From: Phoronis australis
Taxonomy: Eukaryota > Phoronida > Phoronidae
Length of the DNA: 64,000 nt
Reading direction: 5' to 3'
Assembly (NCBI GenBank): GCA_002633005.1
Contig: NMRA01000278.1
Coordinates: 345,406-409,405 of the forward strand
This document shows positions 48,097 to 58,422 of this stretch, one piece after another; the stretch's first letter is position 1; each line of letters begins with the position of its first letter. A model generated the notes under the pieces. That model had not been told where the DNA came from. It searched no databases and saw only the letters and a program-made list of their open reading frames with translations. A program made the translations under genes and the position numbers.

Positions 48097-48605
48097 CTGG
48101 AAGAGACAAAAAGTGTGTTAATGATGGATTAACTGTTACAGCATTAAGTCAGGTTAATGGCCTCTCAAGAGTAAGGCAGGGGTGGGGAATATGGAGAGCA
48201 CAAGTAGGAAGGGGGGGTGGGGAATATGGCGAGGTGACGCTAATTGAACCATAGGTCCACAATCATATGGTGAAATCACCTAAAACATTTGGTTGATGCA
48301 AAAGAGCAAAATTCTTTGCAAAATTTGGCTGTTGCCAGACAGGGCACAGCTGCAAACAGATTCACACCACTTGAAATGAACAATTCACAAGAGCACCCCT
48401 TGCTTCAGCGAGTGCACAGAGGCAAACATTACAGCGGTGGAAAAACTTCAAGATCCTGTGAAACAACATTTCATCACCATTACGTTAATTGTGCAACCTT
48501 AAGTGTGATCGGTTAATAAAGTGAACCGCATATTCCGTTCATAAATGGCCACTGGGTTGACGTCAATAACTTCTCTACATTGCCAAATGGTATTTGTTAA
48601 CTCAC
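48097..48605 (-). other. Intron of gene B, no other gene
   Basis: An intron of about 0.5 kb with a G-rich stretch near 48,180-48,235. No other feature. Confidence 0.6.
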
Positions 48606-48828
48606 CTTCTTTTACATAATCTCACGGTAACCACGACGATGATCGTTATGAGGATGAGCCCAAGAACGCCGACACCAGCGCCAACACCAGTCAACATGGC
48701 AGTAATGGTGGCATCGGCGGCATTTTTCATAAACACGCATTCGTAATAATTGATGTAGTCGATACATTCATGGTAGGATGGACAGGGGTTAGATGCACAC
48801 TCATCAATCTCCGTCTCACAATTGAGGC
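48606..48828 (-). CDS. Gene B exon: EGF end, EGF-like segment and transmembrane helix
   Basis: A 223-base exon, phase 1 in and 2 out, with acceptor TTTCCTTGCAG and donor GTGAGT. It begins LNC, which completes the EGF module of the previous exon (CNCTAGYTG|LNC). A second EGF start follows, EIDECASNPCPSYHEC, then IDYINYYECVFMKN without a third disulfide loop. The helix starts MLTGVGAGVGVLGLILITII and runs to VVVTVR, followed by LCKRR. The Gly-rich helix and basic stop-transfer segment place the N-terminus outside. The acceptor is triplicated upstream (see the 45-bp repeat), and only this proximal copy keeps the frame open. Confidence 0.85.
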
Positions 48829-48934
48829 CTGCAAGGAAACATCACTCATCAATCTCCGTCTCACAATTGAGGCCTGCAAGGAAACATCACTCATCAATCT
48901 CCGTCTCACAATTGAGGCCTGCAAGGAAACATCA
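48801..48934. repeat. 45-bp triplication of a 3' splice site
   Basis: Copies at 48801-48845, 48846-48890 and 48891-48934 are identical. On the minus strand each contains the polypyrimidine TTTCCTTGCAG and the first bases of the transmembrane exon (GCCTCAATTGTGAGACGGAG). The alternative acceptors would start exons at 48873 or 48918. Read in the gene frame, both give L-N-C-E-T-E-I-D-E and then TGA. Use of either would therefore truncate the protein before the membrane helix. Confidence 0.95.
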
Positions 48935-50029
48935 AGAGACAAACAAAATTGAATCTCCAACTTGAAATTTTCAATGTAAACTAAACTTAAGCAGAACTGT
49001 GCTGATCTCTGAAACATGTGATGTCACAATGGTTTAGGCACGAAACTTAACTTTTAATAAATGAGCTGCTCTTGAGCCTAAACACTGTGGTAAATGTAAT
49101 GCAGACGGATGCAAAACAACTAAGAATATTTTACTAGAAATGACTGACATCAATTAAGCAATCATGGATATATAGCATATAACAACTTACAACGAAAGCA
49201 CTCAAATGTGTCTGTGAGTTCTTCTTGAGGTGTTTATTACTGTATTCGCTCTAAAAAGTGCCCAGGGCGCTTAGAAAATTTTGTTTCAGGAGGAGGGGTG
49301 TTTATTGTAGCCAAAGGCAGCTGAAACCCAGTCTCCGAAATGCATGAAATCGGAAGCTAGGATTCATAAATTTAGGCTCTGTGACGTACCTGTAGACAGA
49401 CTTTCCACAAAATTGTGGTGCATTGCTATCAAACTTTTTTGTTAAATTACGATCCGTTTTCAGAAAATTGTGGGGAAATCCCATGGCGAAAACTCGCCAA
49501 CTGATGAGTCGCTGCCGTGCGAACGTCGATAGGGCAACTGTGGAGTCGGTATTAACCGCAGATTAAGTCCAAATGTGCGCTAGATCACAACCCGCAACAC
49601 TAGAAAAATCTGGACGAACATGTGACGTTTGTTTTAAAGTTCGTCTGCATGTGTGTGCCGATTTAGCTTGATTCACTCCCGTTGACAAGTACACTATGTC
49701 TTTCTGTTCTGAAAGGCCATAGTGGGACACATGCTTCCCGAGATCTGCAAAACTTTTAAGTTCTTTTTGAAGCACTGAGGAAGTTCAAAGGGTATATTCA
49801 CGGCTAAATACTGACATAGTGATGAGGCTCGTGGTCTAGAAATTTGGCGCACAATGATTTTTCAGGACTCTCGGATATTATTGATAAATTGAAGATGTTA
49901 GTGTAGAATTTTAGACCTCTAGGTAAGGCATATTTCACATGTGACGTATACAAGTTCATGGGTTGGGCACTTATTTTAGTGAAGTCTGAAAATGTGTGGG
50001 GACATGGGCACTTATTAGGGCAAATACGG
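48935..50029 (-). other. Intron of gene B, no other gene
   Basis: First half of the 2.1-kb intron between the Cys-rich exon and the transmembrane exon. No exon was seen. Confidence 0.55.
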
Positions 50030-50775
50030 CAGTACCTTAAAAATGGCCACTAGATGGCCCAAAATATGTCCAACCCATTCATAAATGTAATGCCTCAACA
50101 TCTCCGTAATCAACATTTTAATGAAAATCGATCCTGCCAAGAACTCAAAACAATACAAAGAATTAAAAAAAACATCAAAATTTCAACTACGAGATAGAGC
50201 AGCAGCTGGATTTGTCTGAAAAAAGTTGCCATCTGTTGCCTGATTCATAGCCATATACTTATCTTTCAAATTTCACAAAGATCCTGCGAAGGTACAGAAG
50301 ATACAGCTGAGGTAAAAATTGCCACAAGGAGGCACCACAGCAGTAGGACCTACCCACAGTAACACATCTATCAATTTTCATAATGACCATTGGAGGGGTC
50401 AGACAAACTGAGAAGGAGATAACAAAAACAAACTTGAAATTATACTATTAATGAAAATGGCCACTAGGTGGTGCAGCATATGTTGAATACATCCGAAAAC
50501 GGATTGAAATACACTGTCATCTCCTTAATAGAGGCTCTTTCGCCAATTTTCATGAAAATCAATCAATCAAGCTTCCAAAGATACAAAACACTAAATTGCC
50601 ACTAGGGGGCATAGCTGCAACGGAATCAGTCCAAAAACTTGTCTTGACACTTCGTCAGTATCATAGAAACAAATGTCATAAAGATCCCACTGAGTTCAGA
50701 TTTAGTAGCCACAGCAGCAGACAGCGGATGCACAGACAGAAATGATTGCAATATGAAGCCACAGGTGGGCTCGTA
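50030..50775 (-). repeat. Diverged ~140-bp-period repeat with CTCF-core-like motifs (inverted copy)
   Basis: Same family as 18.47-19.18 kb in the opposite orientation: TTTTCATGAAAATC-type words, CACAAAGATCC and a closing GACAGCGGATGCACAGACAG that matches the other copy in reverse. Plus-strand matches to CCASYAGRKGGCRS: 50047-50060 (13/14), 50322-50335 (12/14), 50461-50474 (13/14), 50599-50612 (13/14). Spacings are 275, 139 and 138 bases. It lies in a gene B intron. Confidence 0.6.
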
Positions 50776-50940
50776 ATTAGTAGCTTTAAAAGGAAACTTA
50801 AGTCAGTTAGTCAGAAAAATAAAATTAGGTCTCCAAAATAGTATGCTTGAGGTATTATCGTGTTTGGCTAATGTACACATCGATGTCACTTATTTCTCCG
50901 AAAACAATTAGCTAAACAGACAAGCACAAAGCTAACATAC

Positions 50941-51639
50941 CTGTGTACCCGGCAGTACAGTTACAGGAATACCCATTGTCATGGAAACCAAACGCACGGT
51001 CTTTGGTTTCACAATAGGGGTCACCCCCTGCAGGTGGACAATAGTCTTGTACACAGGTGGCATTGTGCTCGGCACAATTTCCAGGGTCACAGAGCGGTGG
51101 ACAGTTGCCAAAATCACACGGGTAGCAGACAACGTCTACACACGGCTCGCTGCAGTTGACGGGAACGCATGGTGTCGATGTTGTAGTGACAAGGTGGCAG
51201 GTCCCCTGGACACAGTCGGTACAATTGCCTGGATAACAACCACTGCAAGTTCCCAGAGTACATGTGTCACAGCCTAGTGTGACACACTCCGCCGAACAGT
51301 TGCTTCCATTGAAGCATGCATTACACTGAGGCCAGGCAGTACAGTTGGCATGGCACGTACTCGGACTGCAGCCAGTGCAGTTGCCGAAGTCACAGTTGGA
51401 CGAACAGTTACCCACAATGCATGGCTCAGTCTCACACGTGACGTCGACGCATGGAGCACTGCAATCCTTGGGCGTGCAAGGGACACTGCAGTTGCCAGGG
51501 TTGCATGGGTCACTGCAGTTGCCAGGGTTACAGGGTTCACTGCAGTTCCCCTTGATGCATGCTGGCTGGAGCCAAGGAGGCCCAGAGCAGTTACCATAGA
51601 CACACGGGTTGTCACGGACGTAAGCATTCAAGTAAATAC
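50941..51639 (-). CDS. Gene B exon: Cys-rich NCS-repeat domain and EGF start
   Basis: A 699-base phase 1-1 exon with acceptor TCTCTTAACAG and donor GTATGT. Its 233 residues hold 43 cysteines. The early part repeats C-x2-G-N-C-S-x-P-C (for example CNPGNCSDPCNPGNCSVPC) and later units vary (CTLGTCSGCYPGNCTDC). Eleven N-C-S/T triplets are N-glycosylation sequons with Cys in the middle, so glycan addition and disulfide formation would compete at each. The end (GDPYCETKDRAFG to SCNCTAGYTG) begins an EGF module finished by LNC in the next exon. It resembles no Cys-rich family I can name. Glycine, proline and valine content suggests an extended, disulfide-stapled rod (inference). Confidence 0.85.
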
Positions 51640-52195
51640 CTGTTAAGAGAACGAAAAAAACAGTTAGTGAAATGATTATAGTTCTACAATTTTGTAGAAA
51701 TTTGATGAGGAGAATCTTTGGGATCATAAACACGAATAACTGGACAAGAATTTTTCAAAAAATGAAATAAGAGTTACCAAAAAACTATTAAAACAATTTG
51801 CTAATCTGTACTAAATTGGATTTAGATGTAACCTTTTGAAACTGAAGTACTTGAACAGCCACATTTCTTGTTTTATAATTATTCAGTTGTACATTCCCAA
51901 CTATTTCATTTCAAACCTAGTTACTTCTGTCAAGTCACAAACAGCACAAATATCTTGAGTGTCCAAAATACACACCAGCTGCTGCTCCAGCTCACACAAA
52001 ATAAATTAACATAAATTAGCGCAGTCCAACAATGACAACCAGAAAAAATTATAAGCTGAACGACTTATCTATCTCAGAGGAGTGAATGTCAAAAACAGGA
52101 AATGAAAACCAATTTTAAGGTAAAGTCAACCTCAATACGTGGTTCTGATGCAAACCTAAAAAAGACGCAAGACACTGCAATGACCTTTACATTAC
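51640..52195 (-). other. Intron of gene B, no other gene
   Basis: An intron of about 0.55 kb without other features. A hydrophobic frame reads from 51,733 into the exon, but a normal acceptor separates it from the exon. Confidence 0.6.
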
Positions 52196-52364
52196 CTCCA
52201 GAGAAGAAGCCACCCTGGTCCTTAGCATATGTCGCCAGTGTCAAGTTTCCATAGTAACGCTCCGGAAAGGTGACGCCCACCTTGACAGCATACCAGGTGG
52301 GAGTGTAAGACATGGTGTAAGGTAGCTTGATATGTTTAGTGATGTTGGACACGTCTTGCACAAC
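52196..52364 (-). CDS. Gene B exon: beta-rich extracellular segment
   Basis: A 169-base exon, phase 0 in and 1 out, with acceptor TGTCCTGCAG and donor GTAATG. It encodes VVQDVSNITKHIKLPYTMSY, then TPTWYAVKVGVTFPERYYGN and LTLATYAKDQGGFFSG. Alternating hydrophobic strands and two N-x-T/S sequons suggest an extracellular beta-sandwich part. It continues directly from the cadherin-like exons and joins the Cys-rich exon in phase (G|GT). Confidence 0.8.
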
Positions 52365-53431
52365 CTGCAGGACAGGTGAACGAAGCCAATTTGAAAATAG
52401 AACAAAATGGAAGACTCAAAATGTTACAAATACTTATAATTATAAGTGTCTAGTGTAAGACAAGATCAGGATAGTGCTACAGCAGTGAAAAGATGAACAC
52501 CAGTCATAAATACTCGCTGTTTCCATTTCAAAAACCAAAATTTATACTTGCATCTCACCAGTACCATAAAATTCAAACATAACTCATGACAACATTAATT
52601 TTATAACTCACATTTTCAGTCAAAACCAACAGCTATAATTTTACTAATGGCCAAAAACAAAATACTTTGAACTAACTTAAACACTTGAAAGTTTTTAAGC
52701 ACGGAGCCTCTGGATGTATGAGTTTACCTTCCCTCAAAACACCACCAGGTGGCCTTCAAAGCAATAATCATCCACTTACATTTATCCCCATTACAAGACC
52801 GAACAGTAAGCAAGTACCTACAGGATTGATTCCTGTGGTAGATAACTATTTGGTGGGAAAACATGATGGGTGTGTCAGAATGTTCTATAGAGGGTGCTCA
52901 CTAGCGCACTTTGATACTTCCATTGCTGTGAAGCGATGACTATACGTCAAATATTATCATTTTCTTATAATTTGTAAGTTTTCCGGTAAAAGCGTGTTGC
53001 TCAAAATGAGGATGAATAAAATATGCACTTATTCCCCATGCCTAGAACTCGAGTCTCCAAATCTGTCCTGAGGGACTAGATCTGTGAAATCAGTTTCAAC
53101 ATCCCTTCGATAAGAAATTCTGTCTCTGGCAATTTCGACCAGGCGTCAAATCACTTATGGCAATAAAAGCAGGCTAGTATCTCCCAGGTCATGCATTACA
53201 ATAACCAGAAGCACATGATCTCAATATCTATCATGAGTAACACATTGCAAATGAGTGTGCATCACACTCTTGGTCTCAGCTAGAAGACAAATTCTCTGTA
53301 GCTTGTAGATTGTCATTCTACACCCTGGAAGCACCTGTGTGGCTTTCAGTCAAACAGTATACAAAGTGACCCAGACCACTAGATGGCACTACTAGTAGGT
53401 GCCTAGCACCTAAGTGCTAACACGTCATTAC
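52365..53431 (-). other. Intron of gene B; one perfect CTCF-core-like match
   Basis: No exon was found. CCACTAGATGGCAC at 53376-53389 (plus) fits CCASYAGRKGGCRS at 14 of 14 positions and stands outside the two repeat copies. Confidence 0.5.
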
Positions 53432-53569
53432 CTCGGTGACCAGCTGGAACTTAGTAGTGTTGAGTCCCGACTCATCTATCTCTATGGTGAATGTGTTGTT
53501 GTCGTCAACATCGTAGACAATGATGGTGCCAAAAGTCACGGAGGTCAGGAAAAGGTTTTCAACGATGAC
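53432..53569 (-). CDS. Gene B exon: cadherin-like domain, middle part
   Basis: A 138-base phase 0-0 exon with acceptor CTTCACTGAAG and donor GTAATG. It reads VIVENLFLTSVTFGTIIVYD, then VDDNNTFTIEIDESGLNTTK and FQLVTE. D-V-D-D-N-N-T-F-T-I resembles the D-x-D and strand pattern of cadherin-like repeats. Two sequons (N-N-T, N-T-T) are present. The acceptor has a weak polypyrimidine tract, but the phase fits both sides. Confidence 0.72.
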
Positions 53570-53943
53570 CTTCAGTGAAGCCAGAACAGAATGGAACAAA
53601 CTAATGGCATCATTGGCAATATGGCTCCAAATGGCAACATAGTTTTATTTTCAAAACAGGTGTCAAAATCTTGTCAAGATGGACAAGTTTAAAGTAAATG
53701 AGAAAATAGCAAAAGGGGAAACTGATGCAAAAAGTCAGTGGCAAACTGAAAGAGCCTTTAACACAAATTATCAAAACCTTGTTTCACAATGGCACTGATG
53801 CGCAAAAAGCAAACATTTTTTAAACTATTATTCAGCTACAAAAGAGACAAATAACATCAAAAAAATTATCTCAAGTGTTATCTATTTCTTTCAAGAACAG
53901 CCAATTGCATGGCGTTTTATAAAAACTGATGCATGGTACTTAC
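53570..53943 (-). other. Intron of gene B, no other gene
   Basis: A 0.37-kb AT-rich intron between cadherin-like exons. No other feature. Confidence 0.6.
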
Positions 53944-54086
53944 ATCATAACTGGATTCTCTACCCCCTTCCTCAATGTACGTGAGGTGACTGTCAAAGTC
54001 ATATGGTGCAAAGAAGAGGCGCGGCTCATCGTTATCATTTACTACCTGCACAGTGACATTGGTGTAAACCACGTTAGGGGTCATGT
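53944..54086 (-). CDS. Gene B exon: cadherin-like domain linker (NDNDEP)
   Basis: A 143-base exon, phase 1 in and 0 out, with acceptor GATGTTTCAG and donor GTAAGT. It encodes MTPNVVYTNVTVQVVNDNDE, then PRLFFAPYDFDSHLTYIEEG and GRESSYD. V-x-V-x-V-x-N-D-N-D-E-P is the classic inter-repeat calcium-linker pattern of cadherin-like and tandem-95 domains. The following Y-I-E-E-G matches the strand A 'V-x-E-G' start of the next repeat. Confidence 0.82.
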
Positions 54087-54525
54087 CTGAAACATCAATT
54101 GTACAACAAGTCTGTTGACATCTCCTGGATTAAATTGACAAATTCTTTCAAGACAAAACATATTTCCATCCACAACTAAACCTCCTGTCACATGGGTCTA
54201 AAATTATTGCGTTGGAGAAAGAACGTTAGCTCACCGTACTAAATCCGTAACGTGCCCCTGTTGTCACGCTATCATTGCAGCTTTCTTTTTAGCTAAAATT
54301 TACTAAAAACACGTGATCCAATCAATGGCAGACTGCCAAAAAATTGCAATCTAATTCTGCATGCTGTTTACTTAATTCCAAAAACATAATTAATCTAACT
54401 TACAGTTTTCTAGGAACCTGGCTAAATATACAAAGTTGTTGATCTTGTCCCCTATAATCAAGCATAACGTTACTGACAGGCGCAACATCTTAAAGCGAAT
54501 AATGGTAAAATTAAGATAGACATAC
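54087..54525 (-). other. Intron of gene B, no other gene
   Basis: A 0.44-kb intron between cadherin-like exons. No other feature. Confidence 0.6.
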
Positions 54526-54739
54526 CACTGGACATGTTGATTTCATACAGTGTTATGTTAATGATGTCAGTGGACGCAAAGTCCTTGTATGGAGTGTAGT
54601 GGAACGTGCAGCAACCCGACATGGAGACGTTGCCATGGGGGGGCTGGTTTGTAATATTCATACTGACTATGTCCCCCTCTGTGTCTTTGTATCCCAAAGT
54701 GAAGCTTTTCTGGAAGTCTTCATAGACGATGATTGGATC
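54526..54739 (-). CDS. Gene B exon: cadherin-like (VCBS/tandem-95 type) repeat
   Basis: A 214-base exon, phase 0 in and 1 out, with acceptor CTCTTCTAG and donor GTATGT. It encodes DPIIVYEDFQKSFTLGYKDT, EGDIVSMNITNQPPHGNVSM, SGCCTFHYTPYKDFASTD and IINITLYEINMSS. The order V-x-E-D, D-x-E-G-D, Q-P-P-H-G-x-V, F-x-Y-T-P-x-x-D-F, S-T-D-x-I matches cadherin-like repeats of the VCBS/tandem-95 kind. The adjacent Cys pair (GCC) is unusual for that fold and could make a rare vicinal disulfide or bind a partner Cys. Confidence 0.85.
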
Positions 54740-55104
54740 CTAGAAGAGAGAGTCCATGGACTAAGCTCATTAGTCTGGTTATGGTGGGTTAATTTCAGCC
54801 ATCCATACTACCTGGTCACCGGGGAAGTACCGGACGGTGTTGATTGTGTTAAAGGATAAAATAATAATCACAAGGCCTTACTGAGAAGAGCATTACATGC
54901 CGGTGAAAAGCAGTGTTCAGTTAATGTTTCAATTTTTACATTCATTTGCCAGATGTAATATTTCGAAATATCCAACAAACTTTCAATATTCTTGAATGGT
55001 TCAGTGTTTCACCATGTATGTTTCAAAAATTGAAACTTCTCAGAAAATTATTTTGAAAAAAACTTTACTGAATATTCAACATCACTGATAATCTTGTCAC
55101 TTAA
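54740..55104 (-). other. Intron of gene B, no other gene
   Basis: No feature before the short repeat at 55.1 kb. Confidence 0.55.
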
Positions 55105-55222
55105 CCGGGGGTACGCTTGGCCTATATATACATATGCATATAACCGGGGGTGTATGCTTGACATACATATGCATATAACCGGGGGAATGCTTGGCATATA
55201 TGTACATATGCATATAACCATA
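55105..55222. repeat. ~37-bp repeat, 3 copies
   Basis: Three copies of a TAACCGGGGG...GCTTG...CATATGCATA unit with internal ATAT/GCATATGC palindromes. Further along (about 55,388-55,490) a 62-base unit with AGCTCTATCAAAAGACTACA is duplicated once. Confidence 0.8.
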
Positions 55223-55560
55223 AATGCGATAAATAGGTTATCCTACATACTATGTAGGAATACTATAATATCATAGTTCAAATTAATTTCATATGAAATG
55301 AATTCTCGAGAAGATATTGGAGCAGTATTCTTATATATATGTAGTAACCTATACATTAACTGTGCATTTATCTGAGTGAGTAATGACCACTAGCTGACAC
55401 AGTCAGCTCTATCAAAAGACTACATCTGTACAAGACAATAGTCCACTAGTTGACACAGCCAGCTCTATCAAAAGACTACATCTCATTCTGCACATAACAC
55501 TGCTCATTAATTCACTGTTCACTGCACCCAATGTTAGCAGTAACTCAGTCATATGCTCAC

Positions 55561-55722
55561 AGTGCCATTGGTCAAGTACGGCTTGTCATTGAATGGCTCT
55601 GGAGCTTCGTGGGCGATCGCCAACTGGGTAGGGTCGAGTGCATTCGGGTCAATAGTTACGGAGCGTTTACGACGCGAGGAGCTAGTGCCCTTAGAATCAA
55701 GCTGCGTCCATGTCTTACACAT
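55561..55722 (-). CDS. Gene B exon: furin-type site RRKR
   Basis: A 162-base phase 0-0 exon with acceptor CCTTTTGCAG and donor GTGAGC. It encodes MCKTWTQLDSKGTSSSRRKR, then SVTIDPNALDPTQLAIAHEA and PEPFNDKPYLTNGT. R-R-K-R|S-V fits the furin consensus (R-x-K/R-R), so the ectodomain may be cut in the Golgi and stay associated. After the site a short spacer leads to PYLTNGT, which joins DPIIVYED of the next exon to begin the cadherin-like repeat. Confidence 0.8.
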
Positions 55723-57125
55723 CTGCAAAAGGTCAAAGGTGAGATTTCAAATTAACAAATGAATCTGCTCTATTTTTAAGAATTCTACAGAAAACAAATG
55801 CATGCAAGAATCGCTTAAGTGTGTTATGAGTTTGTTCCAAAGTTTCAGAAAACTTGTGCTGCAGGCAATTTCAGATCCAAGGTGGTGGATAGTTACCAAG
55901 AACATAGCAATGGATGCTTATATTATTTTTCATAACAAATTATTGCAGATCCACGCTCACATTACAATAGCTTTGCAATATGCAAGAACGATACATACAC
56001 ACCTTGGTACTCACAATTTTCACCAGCAAGTCACTACACTGATTCAGTGAACAAGATGCAACATGGAATTAGGAAATGGTCATCATTCCTTTCATACCAG
56101 AACAAGCCAAATGTATTCCAACAAAATTCCCCCAACATAACAGTTGTGTGGTAGTCTTATTCATAAACGGAGTAGTCTTTGCTCATGATTGAGAATGAAA
56201 TTAACAGTAACGTTAATAAGGAGGCCATTTAGTAATTAGAATTTTGCCACCCTGGTAATTAATACCAATCAGTTGTCATGACGGAAAAACAGTATTTTGT
56301 TGGATTACTTTTGTCTGGTACTATACCAAGCAGGACTGAGAACAAAAACAAAAGCATGACACACTTTATATGTGATCACAGAGGGAAGTGTGAAAAGCCA
56401 GTTAGTGACTCAGAAGATGACTCATCTCAGGATAACATCATGTCACTACCACGCAGGTGTAACAAGCATCAATATGCCAGCTAGAGTGTGACAAGTCAAA
56501 TTTGCCAGACAGACGAAAAAGCAACATGATCTCAATTTTTAACTCGACCTGTAAACCTTCCCAAGAAACTCTTACGCTATACTTTGCATATAACAACAGA
56601 GCCAATTTCCCACAAAAAATCTTCATGGTTTCTGTGTTGACGGCCCTGGAAGTGATGGACATCTTTTTTGGGGTTGCAGTATATGGCTTAGATTATTTAA
56701 TGAGAGTATCTTAAAAGTATGTAATTTAAAAAGATAGATACTACTTATAAGATTACAAAATAATCATGTAGATAATTTAAAGATACTTGCAATATTGGAA
56801 AGACTCTGTTTTTATACAGAAATTTTTTTTTGTTTTTTGTTGCTTTGTCGCCTGTTGTAGTCTCCCTTGGTTTCTTCAGTGGAGATAGCTTATAGGTAAC
56901 ACATTCTGTACATTTTACAAATTGTGTATATGATGGTGTTATGTTTAGAAACAAAACCTTGTGGTCACTGAACGTAAAATAACTTTGGTACAAAGCCAGG
57001 CGAACACCACGTCATGATACTAGATGTTAATTAATGAGTTGATACTTCTTGTCAAGACATATCTTCATTGGCTATTGCAAAATGGTGCTTATGAACAAAG
57101 ATTTTGATACAAATAATTATCCTGT
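55723..57125 (-). other. Intron of gene B, no other gene
   Basis: A 1.5-kb intron. Short open frames on both strands have no domain. Confidence 0.55.
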
Positions 57126-57138
57126 GAGACACAATGAG

Positions 57139-57290
57139 CGCTTACCCTGTCGGACACAATGCTATTGTTCACGAGTTTGACACAAGAGCCCTGTCAAACA
57201 CAATGCCATTGGTCACAAGTTTGACGCAAGAGCTACCCTGTCAGCTCACAATCAGTGCTTACCCTGTCAGACACAATGCCATTGGTCCAA
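57139..57290. repeat. Partial duplications of an exon 3' end
   Basis: Segments at about 57,139-57,172 and 57,184-57,222 are diverged copies of the last 30-35 bases of the exon at 57263-57360. On the minus strand the first keeps AGCATTGTGTCCGACAGG followed by GTAAGC, that is, both the codons (SIVSDR) and the donor. The second has lost the GT. This is local tandem copying of an exon end within the intron. Confidence 0.7.
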
Positions 57291-57360
57291 TCAATATGTT
57301 GCTGGTAGTTTTTTGTGCACGTTCCGCATGACTCACATGACTCCTTGTATTTGAGTGCAC
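57263..57360 (-). CDS. Gene B exon: CxxC-rich segment
   Basis: A 98-base exon, phase 1 in and 0 out, with acceptor TCTGTTGCAG and donor GTAAGC. It encodes ALKYKESCESCGTCTKNYQQ, then HIDWTNGIVSDR. The three clustered cysteines (C-x2-C-x2-C) probably pair with MC of the next exon or with other ectodomain cysteines. The family is not recognised. Confidence 0.78.
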
Positions 57361-57751
57361 CTGCAACAGACCCAACCAGGATTTAATGATTCGTTATCGA
57401 GTGAGTGCAATATTCTTCATATTTCTAATGTAAAGTCAGACATGTTAAGGCCATGACTGGGGAGTCATAACGGCTTTTGGTCATGATAGACCGACCCGAA
57501 AAACCTAGCCTCATTTTCGGGTGGGTGGAAATTCCTGAGAAAACCACAAACCATTATTTGGCTGGTAACACGCTATTTCACGCCTACACACATCACCTGA
57601 TGGCGTTAAGTTCCATTGGCAGACCAGGCGTAATTTCCATGTTTATTGCCCCTACAGTCTGAATGGGTAATGAACTATTGAAATCGCTGATACAAGCGTG
57701 TCACGTTTATAGTCCCTGTAACCCCTGAGATTCCATCATGAACATTTCACA

Positions 57752-58275
57752 TTACGGAATACCGCTGGTAACCAAAAGATATTTGAGGTAAGACACCTTA
57801 TCTGACTTCTGCAATTATGGGACAACGCTGGTCACCAAAAGATATTTGAGGTAAGAAACCTTAATTTTCTGATTTATGTAATTATGGAATACCGCTGGTC
57901 ACCAAAAGATATTTGAGGTAAGACACCTTATCTGACTTATGCAATTATGGAATACCGCTGGTCACCAAAAGATATTTGAGGTAAGACACCTTATCTGACT
58001 TTTGCAATTATGGAACACCGCTAGTCACCAAAAGATATTTGAGGTAAGAAACCTTAATTTTCTGATTTATGTAATTATGGAATACCGCTGGTCACCAAAA
58101 GATATTTGAGGTAAGACACCTTATCTGACTTATGCAATTATGGAATACCGCTGGTCACCAAAAGATATTTGAGGTAAGACACCTCATCTGATTTATGCAA
58201 TTATGGAATACTGCTGGTCACCAGAAGATATTTGAGGTAAGACAGTCCCCTTATCTAACTTATGCAATTATGGAA
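57752..58275. repeat. ~64-bp minisatellite, 8 copies
   Basis: Units of 61-66 bases: GGAATACCGCTGGTCACCAA, AAGATATTTGAGGTAAGACA and a CTTATCTGACTTATGCAATT part. Two length classes alternate (ACACCTTATCTGACTT and AAACCTTAATTTTCTGATTT). Each of the eight units contains GAGGTAAGA, a consensus 5' splice donor on the plus strand, antisense to gene B. Confidence 0.95.
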
Positions 58276-58422
58276 ACTGAAACTAAGTTAAAGTGTCTGA
58301 CTTCCAACACGAAAAAGTACTGAATTAACTGAACATAGAAAGTGCAAACAACAATACATATCTGTGAGTCATTGGGATCATATATAATGACGTCACTTCA
58401 TGGAAAAAATTGCAAGGAGGGA

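Noticed and set aside
51640-51733. An upstream Met and hydrophobic segment reading into the Cys-rich exon, as an alternative start with a signal anchor
   Set aside because: A clear TCTCTTAACAG acceptor at the exon edge and an in-phase upstream exon make it intron sequence, although an internal promoter cannot be excluded.
57752-58275. Evenly spaced repeats as a CRISPR-like array
   Set aside because: The whole unit is repeated without unique spacers and the genome is eukaryotic. The same holds for the arrays at 4.96, 25.5 and 46.5 kb.
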